In this document: positions 34,864 through 42,772 of the stretch, piece by piece
How the letters are laid out: the number at the start of each line of letters is the position of its first letter
Position numbering within the stretch: position 1 is the first letter of the stretch
The notes under the pieces: model-generated
The model's input: only the letters and a program-made list of their open reading frames with translations
Told to the model about the DNA's origin: nothing
Databases searched by the model: none
DNA from: Bog-756 sp963737625
GTDB lineage: Bacteria; Actinomycetota; Acidimicrobiia; Acidimicrobiales; RAAP-2
Assembly (NCBI GenBank): GCA_963737625.1
Contig: CAVTTK010000001.1
Coordinates: 1 to 64,000 of the forward strand
Direction: 5' to 3'
Length of the DNA: 64,000 nt
Position numbers and translations under genes: made by a program

Positions 34864-36658
34864 TCAGGAACCCCGGGCGCCGGCGGCGGTCTGCGATTCG
34901 AGGTACGCCCCGGTCGAGCCGGCCCCGACCTCGGCCATGACCACGTCGCCCACCTCGGCCAGACCCTCCTCGGCCTCCTCGGCCGCCGTCAGCATCTGGA
35001 CCGATTGACCCGGGCCGCGGAGCCATGAGAACACGGCACCGAGGAAGCACATCAGTGCGGCCATGACGAAGGCCAGCCTCAGGCCCTTGCCGAAGGGACC
35101 GGCGATGAGGTTGGGGAAGAAGCTCTTGCCGGTCAGGTAGCCGGCGTGCACGCCGGGCTGGGCCAGCAGGTGGGCGCCGAGCAGTTGGTGGATGGGGTTG
35201 ATCCCGAGGAAGGCGGCGAACAGGCTGCCGATGGGGGACAGGTGCGAGATGGACCGGGCCGCCGATGCCGGTACCCCTTGGGCGGTGAGCCCGGAGAACA
35301 GAGCGTGGGGGAGGGCCGAGGCCAGGCCGAGGGTGATGAGGGTGAAGAAGAAGCCGATGGACAGCACGCTGGCCGAGTTCTGAAAGGTGTTGAGCATCCC
35401 GCCACCAGCGCCCCGCTGATTGGCCGGCAGGCTGTTCATCACCGCGCTCGGTGTTGGGGGCGGCGAACATCCCGAGGGACAGCCCGAAGAGCAACAGCAT
35501 CAGGGCGAACAGCGGGTAGGGGAAGTTCATGGGCAGGGCCTGGAGGCCGAGGAGGCTGATCCCGGTCAGCACCAGTCCGGCCGTGGCGAAGGGGCGGGGG
35601 CCGAAGCGGTCGGCCAGCCGACCGGACAAGGGTCCCGAGACGAAGAACCCCACCGTGAGGGGGACCATGTAGATGCCGGCCCACAGGGGGGTCTGTTCGA
35701 AGCTGTACCCGTGGAGGGGGAGCCAGATCCCCTGCAGCCAGATGATCAGCATGAACTGGAGTCCACCCCGGGCCAGGGCGGCGAGCAGACCGGCGAGGTT
35801 GCCCATGGTGAACGAGCGGGACCGGAACAGGTGGAGTTGGAACATGGGGTCGTCCACGTGGTGTTCGATGGCCACGAACCCGGCGAGCACCGCCATGCCG
35901 CCGATGAGGCAGGCCAGCACGAAGGGACTCGTCCATCCCATGGTGTGGCCCCCGTAGGGCTGGAGCCCGTAGACGATACCGGTCAGTACGGCGACCAGCC
36001 CTACGGCGAAGGCGATGTTGCCGACCCAGTCGATGCTGGCCCGGATGCGAACGCCGTTGTCGTGGAGCCGGAAGTAGGCCCACAGGGTGGAGAAGACACC
36101 GAAGGGGACGGACACGAGAAAGACCAGGCGCCACTCCACGGGGGCCAGCAAGCCGCCCAGCAGGAGGCCGATGAAGGATCCGCCGATGGCCGCCACCCCC
36201 TGGATGCCGATGGCGAAGCCTCGCTCGCCGGGCGGGAAGGCGTCCGTGATGATGGCCATGGAGTTGGCAAAGATGAAGGCACCGCCGACTCCCTGGCCCA
36301 CCCGCATGACGATGATCCACAGGGCGGCATCCGGACCGGCCATCCACGTGACGGACAGGAGTATGGAGAAGACGGTGAAGATGGCGAAGCCCAGGGTGTA
36401 CATCCTCACCCGTCCGAAGATGTCGCCCACCCGGCCGAAACTGACCACCAGCACCGAGGTCACCAACAGGAATCCCATCAGGATCCACAGGAAGTAGGAG
36501 GTGTTGCCGGGGGAGAGGGGGTTGAGGCCGATGCCCCGGAAGATGTCGGGCAGGGCGATGAGCAGGATCGAGGCATTGATGGTGACCATCAACGTGCCGA
36601 TCGTCGTGTTGGTCAGGGCCACCCACTTGTAGTTCTTCGTTTCGGCGAGGGGTGGCAT
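34864..36658 (-). CDS. MFS drug exporter, DHA2 (EmrB/QacA) family, frameshifted
   Basis: A proton-coupled exporter of about 14 helices and 597 residues after repair. NTTIGTLMVTINASILLIAL with FRGIGLNPL starts helix 1, FGRVGDIFGRVRMYTLG is loop motif A, and VGQGVGGAFIFANSMAIIT is the helix 4-5 region. The initial frame breaks after AAPNTE. The next frame continues with MNSLPANQRGAGGGMLNTFQ and runs to a natural end at 34864. Removing one C at about 35449 gives NTSAVMNSLPANQRG, the classic DHA2 wording. Codon bias changes frame at the same point, so an indel is the best explanation. It is divergent from a MarR gene across an A/T-rich operator region. Confidence 0.85.
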
Positions 36659-36720
36659 CCCGGCTCCTGGCGGTCCGGCTACCCCCTCACGCTGCGGGGA
36701 GCGGGCGGGGGACGGTCCGA

Positions 36721-36750
36721 TAGATAGTTGTCAGTAACTAAGTATACTGA
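36721..36750. promoter_or_regulatory. Operator/promoter island between the divergent MFS and MarR genes
   Basis: An A/T-rich patch in very GC-rich DNA. It contains interlocking inverted repeats: TAGTT (36725-36729) with AACTA (36736-36740), and CAGTA (36732-36736) with TACTG (36745-36749). TATACT at 36743-36748 is a strong -10 candidate for marR, whose ATG is at 36781. MarR proteins bind such sites to repress both themselves and a divergent pump; that link is inferred. Confidence 0.55.
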
Positions 36751-36780
36751 TCCTCACCGGCAGTGGGACAAGGGAGAGCG

Positions 36781-37281
36781 ATGAGGCTGCAGACCAAGGG
36801 CGAGGGCCAGAGCGGTGGTCGGGGCGGTGAGCCGTTCGGCGACGTGGAGGAGGCCTCGGGCCTCCGGGTGGCCCTGGTCCGGATCCAACGACAGCTCCGA
36901 GCCAAGACGGCATCGGACATCACGCCCTCCCAGTCCTCGGCGCTGGCCCGCATCGAACAATCGGGGCCGGTCCGTCTGGGGTCGTTGGCCGAGCTGGAGG
37001 GGACCACCGCAGCCACCATGAGCCGGGTCATCGACAGCCTCGCCGACCGTCACCTGATCGAGCGGGTGCCCGATCCACTCGACGGGCGGGCCAGCCTGGT
37101 CCGACTCAGCATCGAGGGAGGCGCCCTCCTCCACGAGCTCCGGGCCCGCTACACCGAAGTCCTGCGGGCCGCCATGGACGAGCTGACCGACGAGGAACAG
37201 CGGGTGGTACGCAGCGCCATCCCCGTGCTCGAGCGGCTGAGCGATCTCCTCCAGTCGAGCGATCGGGGTCCCCTGGGCTGA
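36781..37281 (+). CDS. MarR family transcriptional regulator
   Basis: A 166-residue winged-helix regulator. ITPSQSSALARIEQSGPVRL, GSLAELEGTTAATMSRVIDS and LIERVPDPLDGRASLVRLS are the helix-turn-helix and wing (the DGR tip is typical). Terminal helices form the dimer. The ATG at 36781 has AAGGGAGAG upstream and is preferred to a GTG at 36763. Divergent orientation to the DHA2 exporter, with the palindromic island between them, suggests it represses that pump and itself. Confidence 0.88.
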   Translation: MRLQTKGEGQSGGRGGEPFGDVEEASGLRVALVRIQRQLRAKTASDITPSQSSALARIEQSGPVRLGSLAELEGTTAATMSRVIDSLADRHLIERVPDPLDGRASLVRLSIEGGALLHELRARYTEVLRAAMDELTDEEQRVVRSAIPVLERLSDLLQSSDRGPLG

Positions 37282-37365
37282 GGGCCGGCGTCTCGGCGGC
37301 CGACATGGTCGGCCGGCGGGAAGCCGGCGCGGCAATGACCGCCCGGCTGGTGGGGGCGGGGTGGA

Positions 37366-37581
37366 CTACTCGGCCACCGTGGAGCTCATGCGGTCGCTGG
37401 GCGAGCTCGACGAGTCGCTGGCCTGGGGCTCCAGGTCTCTCGGATCCTCACCGGCCCATCCGCTCGGCGGATCGCTGGCCGGGAAGGACTCCTCCACCAT
37501 CTCGTCGACGCGACCGTCGTCGGCCGGCGACGTCCTGCTGCCGCGGCCGCCGTCAGATCCGGATGGGGATCGCTCCTCCAT
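37366..37581 (-). CDS. Small acidic SFPASDPPS-motif protein
   Basis: A 71-residue hydrophilic protein. The segment VDEMVEESFPASDPPSGWAG is a short motif that recurs in many small bacterial proteins of unknown function; the rest is serine- and aspartate-rich and probably disordered. The ATG at 37581 has AGGAGG five bases upstream, a strong signal, whereas longer frames in this segment on both strands lack similarity. It lies between marR and the giant secreted protein gene on the same strand as the latter. No function is known. Confidence 0.6.
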   Translation of the reverse strand: MEERSPSGSDGGRGSRTSPADDGRVDEMVEESFPASDPPSGWAGEDPRDLEPQASDSSSSPSDRMSSTVAE

Positions 37582-37771
37582 GTCGCCTCCTCTCCGACTT
37601 CGCTTGCTTCCAGGATACCGGGGACCGGTCCGCGGCGACCGACGCGGCGATCGGGGAGCGGTACGCGGGAGTGGCCCCCGATTCGGGCTGTGAGCGCCGA
37701 ACCGGGGGCCACCTGTCCGGGTGGCCGGAGCGTATGGACCGCCCCCCGGGGTCCAGTCGCTCCGTATCCCT

Positions 37772-37809
37772 ACCACCCGAAGTTGTTGATCATCACCACC
37801 CGAAGTTGC
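37772..37809. repeat. 14-base direct repeat at the 3' end of the deacetylase gene
   Basis: ACCACCCGAAGTTG occurs at 37772-37785 and again at 37796-37809. The second copy encodes the last residues (NFGW) of the secreted deacetylase. The first, after the stop, would encode the same NFGW again after an ATG (MINNFGW and stop). This looks like a 24-base local duplication of the gene end. Confidence 0.7.
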
Positions 37810-40800
37810 TGCGGGTGCCGTCGGAGTCGATGAGGGCGTAGCCCGGACTGCCGGGGGAGGCGATCAGACCCACCGCGGTGCGTCCGGCGCTCCCTCCCGA
37901 TCCGAAGAAGCGGGCATCGCCGAAGGTGAAGATGCCGCCATCCGAAGCCACCAGCCAGTAGCCGTGGCCGGAGCGGTCGGCGGCCATGCCCATGACGGGC
38001 TTGTTCAGCTTGATGTTCCCGGTCGAGCCGTAGAAGGTGGCACCACCGAAGCTGAAGATCCCGCCGTCCGAGGCCACCAGCCAGTAGCCGGTCCCGTTCG
38101 GGTTAGAGGCCATGCCCACGATGGGCTTGTTGAGCTTGATGTTGCCGGTGGAGCCGTAGAAGTAGGCATCGCCGAAGCTGAACACCCCACCGTCGGAGGC
38201 CACCATCCAGTACCCCTTCCCGTCCGGAGTGCCGGTGATGCCCACGATGGGCTTGTTGAGTTTGAGGTTGCCGGTGGAGCCGAAGAACTGGGCGTCACCG
38301 AAGCTGAAGATTCCGCCGTCGGTGGCCACCAGCCAGTACCCCTTTCCGTCCGGTGTGGCGGCCACACCGACGATGGGCTGGTTGAGGACGTGTCCGGCCA
38401 TGGACCCGTAGTTGGTGGCCGACCCGTAGGCGGTGACCGAGCCGTTCGTGCCCACGATCCAGTACCCCTGGCCGTCCGCCGTGGCGGCCAGCCGGTCCCC
38501 GCCGGCCAGCGCCGAGGTGGGGGTGGGGGCGGAGCCAGCGACGGCGGGTGGTGTCACCACGGGAGGGGTGGTGCCCCCGCTGACCGGAGCCGGAGCCACG
38601 TGCAGGGTGAACGCCTGGGTGATCGTGCCCGTGCCGTCGGTGGCCTGGATGGTGATGGGGTAGACGGTGTCCGAGGTCACGGCGTCCGGCGTTCCCGTCA
38701 GGGTGGCCGTCCCGTCGCCGTGGTCGGCCCAGGTGAAGCCGTTGGGTAGCGCTCCGGTCTCACCCAGCGAGGGTGCCGGGTACCCGCTGGTGGTGAAGGT
38801 GAAGGTGCCGGGGCCGCCGGCCACGAACGTGGTGGAGGTGGCACTGGTCACCGTCGGAGCGCTGCCCACGATGACGGTGAACGTCTGGGTGGCGTCCGGG
38901 GCGATGCCGTTGGTGGCCGTGACGGCCAGGCTGACCGTGCCCGTGGCCGTCGGCGTGCCCGAGATCAGCGCGCTCCCGTTGCCCTCATCCACCATGGTGA
39001 GCCCGGAAGGGAGGGCTCCGACCTCGGTGATCGAGGCGATCGGGGCTCCGGTCGTGGTGACGGCGAAGGCGCCGGACTGGTTCATGGTGAAGAAGGCTGC
39101 CGTCCCACTGGTGATGGCCGGGGCACCGGACGCCGCCACCGTCAGGGTGAGGGCCAGAGTGGCCACACTTCCGGTGCTGTTGGTGGCGGAGACGGAGACC
39201 GGGAAGGTCCCGGCCGTCGCCGTGGTGGAACCGGCGATGGTGGCCGTCCCGTTGCCGTTGTCGGTGAAGGTGATGGCGGACGGCAGCGCTCCCGTCTCGG
39301 TGATGGTGGCCACGGGGTAGCCGGTGGTGGTCACGGTGTAGGTGCCATTGACCCCGGTGTAGAAGCTGGCCATGGAGGCACTGGTCACCGCCGGGGCCTC
39401 GTCATTGGTCAGCGTGAAGGCCTGGGTGGCCGTCCCGGCCGCGTTGGTGGCGGTGATGGTGATCGGATAGCTGCCGCCGGTGTTGGCTCCGGGAGTTCCG
39501 GCCAGGGTGGCCGTCCCGTCACCGTTGTCAGTGAGGGAGAGCCCAGAAGGCAACTTCCCGGTCTCGGTGATGGCCGAGGCGGGCTCACCGGTGGTGGTGA
39601 TCGTCGTGCTGAACGGAGCTCCCACCGTGGAGGAGGCGGTGGCGGCGCTGGTGATGGTCGGAGCGATGTGCTCGTTCACCACCAGCGGAGCGCCTGGGGC
39701 CACGGATGTCCACGTCGACAGCTGGCCGGCGTAGGACTCACCGTACGCGGTCCCCCCGCTGACGGTGGTGCCCTGGGGAGTGGTGAGCGGCACGTCGACC
39801 GCCGCACCACCGGAGTTGGTCACCGTAACCGTCCCGGTGCCCTTGTCGAGGGTGGCCGTCACGGTGTTGGCCGTGTCAGCCGTGGCCCACGCCGACTGCT
39901 CGGCCAGGACCTGGGCCTCGGTGACGTCGGTCGTCTGATCCAGGGGAGCGTTGGTGTTCTCGTAGCTGGTGTACAGATTCTGCATGGCGCTCAGCGTGTC
40001 CAACAGGGTGTAGCCGCCGTTGCTGGTGCCCGGCGAGCTCTCCGGCCCGATGAGATTGGACTGGTGGGCATAGTCGACCCTCGGGTTGTTGGCCAGGATG
40101 TGGCTCATCATGATGCTGGTCTCCGAGGCGATGAGTGACGCCTCGGTGGCCGGAGCACTCAGGCACGTGGTCGATGAGGTGCCGACACAGTGGCCGAACT
40201 CAGGCTGGTTCTGGCTGTTGGTCCCGATCTGGGTCGTGGCGGAGGCGTAGAGCGTGTTGTACTCGTTCAGCTCGTCGTTCCAGTTGCCGGCGTTGTAGTA
40301 GATGTTGGTCGGGAACCGGGGAGCTGAGCGAGCCGCTCCCAGGGTGAAGGGTGCCGTCTGCCGGGAGGCGTCGGAGGCGAAGGTGGTGATCCCGACCCCG
40401 GCCAGCGCGGCGCTCATGTTTGGGTTCTCGAGGCCGGAGTGCTCACCGCTGACGAGGTCGGCCGGTGTGTAGTTGGGCAGGGCGTTGGCCGTGGCGAAGG
40501 CCTGGTCCAGGCCGATCTCCGTGCCGATGGAGACGTCGGAGGTGCCGGTGGGATCGGTGGCTGGCTCCCAGCTCCCGGGCGCGCTCGAGCAGTCGATGCC
40601 GGGGTTGGTGGCCGTCGGGAACGTGTCTGTGGAGTCCGGTGAGACCCCGGGAGAGGTGGTGCCTTTGTCGGTGAAGCTGTACGTGGGGGTGGTTCCGGCC
40701 TCGGCCACCTGGCCCACCAGGCGGTAGTCGGTGGTGCCGGGATCCTCACGGTAGATGTCGTAGCCCCAGAAGCCCGTGCCGGTACTGGCATCGTGGTCGG

Positions 40801-42268
40801 CCTCCTCCTGGGCCAGCGTGGGACCGGGGACTCCGTTGGTGCCCACGCCGTTGGTGGCGTCGGGCCAGCTCACGAGCACGGACCCGCCGGCCGTAACCGT
40901 TGCCGACCGGGGCAGGGAGGGCTCAGACTCGCCGTAGGCCGTGGCGGCGGTGATCTCGTACGCGTAGGAGCCGGCGGCCAGGGAACCACCCGATGCGTTG
41001 GCCGTCACACTGGTCAGAGCTTGCGGCTGCCAGACGTTACAGCCGAGGAACTGGTGGCTCCAGGTGTGGGTCATCCAGTTGAAGTCGTTCTTGGCGCCGA
41101 GCAGGGCGTCGACGAATGCCGCGTCGCTGGGCTGGGTGGATTCGGTGACGAATCCGGGATCGGTGTAGGTCTTGCCGTTCTGGCCGGCTCCGCTCTCGGT
41201 GTACGAGCCGTTGCAGACGGCGGTGGACGACGCCGTCGGTCCCGAGCACGCCCCGACCGCATTGAAGGCCAGGTTCAGCTTGATGCCGGTCTGCGCCTCC
41301 CAGTTGGTGACATAGGCCACATCGGCCGCAGACATCTGGACGTCGGGCGGGGTGTCGGCCGGATTGTTGTCCACGCCGGCCGGGCAGGTGTAGTCGGGTG
41401 GATCGGTGGCGCCCGGGGTGCACTGGAACTGGGAGCTCCACTCGTTGTCGGCGATGAACACGTCGTCCACGTCCTGGCCGAAGTAGTTGCGTGACAGCCC
41501 GAGATGGGTGTCCTGGGTCACCCAGTCGATGAGGCCGGGACCCAACAGCAGCCACTGGAGCTGATTGGCGTTGTAGTTGAAGTTGAGACTGAGCTCGGCC
41601 ACGCCGGCCTGAGGGTCGGAGGCCGCGCCGGGATGCTGGTAGACACCGCCGAGCGACTGTCCGGCGCCGTTCTCGATCCAGGGGGTGAAGGGCAGTCCGG
41701 GGTTTGCCGTGGCCGGAGTGCCGAAGGTGCCGGCAGCGAAGGGCAGCGTGCCCTTGAGAGCGGGTAGTCCGGCCAGGCCGGCCGGGGTCAGCGAGGATGT
41801 GGTGTTGTCGAGGGTCTGATTGGCGTTGGCCACCGCGGTCTGACCGAGCAGGGGAGAGGGATAGGCCGACCCGTCGATCTGACGTACCCCGAACTGGGAC
41901 TCGTAGGCGAAGAGGGTGTCGAGCTGGCCACTGGCCAACCCGGCTGGCGCATCGGCGATGACCACACCGTTGAAGTTCCCCGTCGATCCGGACGAGAGGG
42001 TGGGAAGGGTGACGGTCTCGGATCCGTAGGATCCCGAGGCGGTCACCAGGGTGTAGGCCACGCCGTCGCTGCTCAGCGTGGACTGCCATGCGGCCGTGGT
42101 GCTGCCCTGGGTGGCCGAGTCACCGATGAGGAGCACCCGGAGGTCAAGCTGGGGCAGCGATGCCGCCGACGCCGGGTGGGTGTTGACCGACAACAGGGTG
42201 GCGGTCAGCAGGCATGCCATCACCGTGGTGGTGATGACGTTCACAATGGGCTGACGAACTCGGGTCAT
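37793..42268 (-). CDS. Giant secreted Agd3-like polysaccharide deacetylase (CE18-type) with Ig-like and propeller-type repeats
   Basis: A 1491-residue exported protein. A signal peptide ends near residue 36 (NTHPASA before ASLPQ). Residues ~37-850 follow fungal Agd3, the galactosaminogalactan deacetylase: an N-terminal lobe with FAYESQFGVRQIDGSAYP, the metal site DVDDVF (D266, D268, D269), a second metal motif HTWSH (H401, H405), FPTNIYYNAGN and DYAHQSNL. A fibronectin-III-like segment (about 410-525) is inserted after the histidine motif. Four Ig-like domains of ~88 residues follow (about 868-1222). Then come six repeats of ~42 residues of the GYWLVASDGGIFSFGDA type. The ATG at 42268 has AAAGGATGAG upstream. 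It would deacetylate an N-acetylgalactosamine polymer outside the cell. Metal site and fold are seen; the substrate is inferred from neighbours. Confidence 0.8.
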   Translation of the reverse strand: MTRVRQPIVNVITTTVMACLLTATLLSVNTHPASAASLPQLDLRVLLIGDSATQGSTTAAWQSTLSSDGVAYTLVTASGSYGSETVTLPTLSSGSTGNFNGVVIADAPAGLASGQLDTLFAYESQFGVRQIDGSAYPSPLLGQTAVANANQTLDNTTSSLTPAGLAGLPALKGTLPFAAGTFGTPATANPGLPFTPWIENGAGQSLGGVYQHPGAASDPQAGVAELSLNFNYNANQLQWLLLGPGLIDWVTQDTHLGLSRNYFGQDVDDVFIADNEWSSQFQCTPGATDPPDYTCPAGVDNNPADTPPDVQMSAADVAYVTNWEAQTGIKLNLAFNAVGACSGPTASSTAVCNGSYTESGAGQNGKTYTDPGFVTESTQPSDAAFVDALLGAKNDFNWMTHTWSHQFLGCNVWQPQALTSVTANASGGSLAAGSYAYEITAATAYGESEPSLPRSATVTAGGSVLVSWPDATNGVGTNGVPGPTLAQEEADHDASTGTGFWGYDIYREDPGTTDYRLVGQVAEAGTTPTYSFTDKGTTSPGVSPDSTDTFPTATNPGIDCSSAPGSWEPATDPTGTSDVSIGTEIGLDQAFATANALPNYTPADLVSGEHSGLENPNMSAALAGVGITTFASDASRQTAPFTLGAARSAPRFPTNIYYNAGNWNDELNEYNTLYASATTQIGTNSQNQPEFGHCVGTSSTTCLSAPATEASLIASETSIMMSHILANNPRVDYAHQSNLIGPESSPGTSNGGYTLLDTLSAMQNLYTSYENTNAPLDQTTDVTEAQVLAEQSAWATADTANTVTATLDKGTGTVTVTNSGGAAVDVPLTTPQGTTVSGGTAYGESYAGQLSTWTSVAPGAPLVVNEHIAPTITSAATASSTVGAPFSTTITTTGEPASAITETGKLPSGLSLTDNGDGTATLAGTPGANTGGSYPITITATNAAGTATQAFTLTNDEAPAVTSASMASFYTGVNGTYTVTTTGYPVATITETGALPSAITFTDNGNGTATIAGSTTATAGTFPVSVSATNSTGSVATLALTLTVAASGAPAITSGTAAFFTMNQSGAFAVTTTGAPIASITEVGALPSGLTMVDEGNGSALISGTPTATGTVSLAVTATNGIAPDATQTFTVIVGSAPTVTSATSTTFVAGGPGTFTFTTSGYPAPSLGETGALPNGFTWADHGDGTATLTGTPDAVTSDTVYPITIQATDGTGTITQAFTLHVAPAPVSGGTTPPVVTPPAVAGSAPTPTSALAGGDRLAATADGQGYWIVGTNGSVTAYGSATNYGSMAGHVLNQPIVGVAATPDGKGYWLVATDGGIFSFGDAQFFGSTGNLKLNKPIVGITGTPDGKGYWMVASDGGVFSFGDAYFYGSTGNIKLNKPIVGMASNPNGTGYWLVASDGGIFSFGGATFYGSTGNIKLNKPVMGMAADRSGHGYWLVASDGGIFTFGDARFFGSGGSAGRTAVGLIASPGSPGYALIDSDGTRSNFGW
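37810..38480 (-). repeat. Six tandem ~42-residue GYWLVASDGG repeats at the C-terminus of the deacetylase
   Basis: The gene end codes for six degenerate units of the form GYW-V--DGG-FSFGDA--YGSTGN-KLNKPIVG. Each starts with GYWIV, GYWLV, GYWMV, GYWLV, GYWLV or GYALI. The regular Trp, Gly and Phe-Gly spacing suggests beta-propeller blades. I know this repeat as frequent in secreted acidimicrobial proteins, where it may attach to cell-wall or matrix glycans. Confidence 0.75.
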
Positions 42269-42772
42269 GGAATCGCTCATCCTTTGGCCGCGTGCCCTCT
42301 GCCCGCAAAGCCACTTGGAACGGTAAGCCCCGAGTGGGGTCATCTCTACCCTGCACTGTGTCCCGGACACCCTGCACTTTGCCGGGGGATGCCCGGTCGA
42401 TAGCGACGGACCCTCCTCTAGGTGGCGCTGCCCACGGTGGTCGTCGGCCGCCGCGGGATCGGACCGGCCATGGGTGTGGTGCCGGCAGGTCCGTCACCGC
42501 CGGTAGGCCGTCGCCGGCGGACGGCCTCGTTCCCTCCCCGGCTCCGCCGCTAGCCCGAGGGTGGGGGTCCGCTAGTACCAGGGTGGCCCCACGTGACACC
42601 GGGGTAGGAGCCTGTCGGGCGACGGAGGGTGTCGAACCCGAGCTCCGAAAGTCGGGGGTATTCAGGGCACCCCTTGGTCCGTACTGTCGTAGCCAACGAT
42701 GAAACCGAACGCACGCGTCACCGGACATGCCCGGTCACCACAGACGGCGGACCGCCGAGGTGGTGGTGATCT
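42269..42772. promoter_or_regulatory. 504-base divergent control region of the polysaccharide locus
   Basis: No gene is supported here; it separates the divergent deacetylase and glycosyltransferase genes. It contains CCCC/GGGG around GAGT (42328-42339). A direct repeat ACCCTGCACT occurs at 42348 and again at 42369, 21 bases apart, so on the same helix face. A nested hairpin is also present: outer GGGTG (42627-42631) with CACCC (42668-42672), inner CCCGA (42637-42641) with TCGGG (42652-42656). The hairpin lies 100 bases before the glycosyltransferase start and could be a leader structure. No clear -35/-10 pair was found. Confidence 0.45.

Noticed and set aside
37305..37841. 178-codon plus-strand frame after marR
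   Set aside because: It is the shadow of the small SFPASDPPS gene and the end of the deacetylase gene and has no motif.
37810..38480. CRISPR-like or phage-tail repeats in the deacetylase 3' region
   Set aside because: The periodicity is codon-based and degenerate and encodes protein blades; there are no unique spacers between identical repeats.
42301..42340. Fragment GCAAAGCCACTTGG then CGGTAAGCC, reminiscent of a c-di-GMP (GEMM-I) riboswitch
   Set aside because: The GGCAAACC/GAAA half of the consensus is missing, it lies on the strand antisense to the nearest gene start and about 430 bases from the other, and no complete fold could be drawn.
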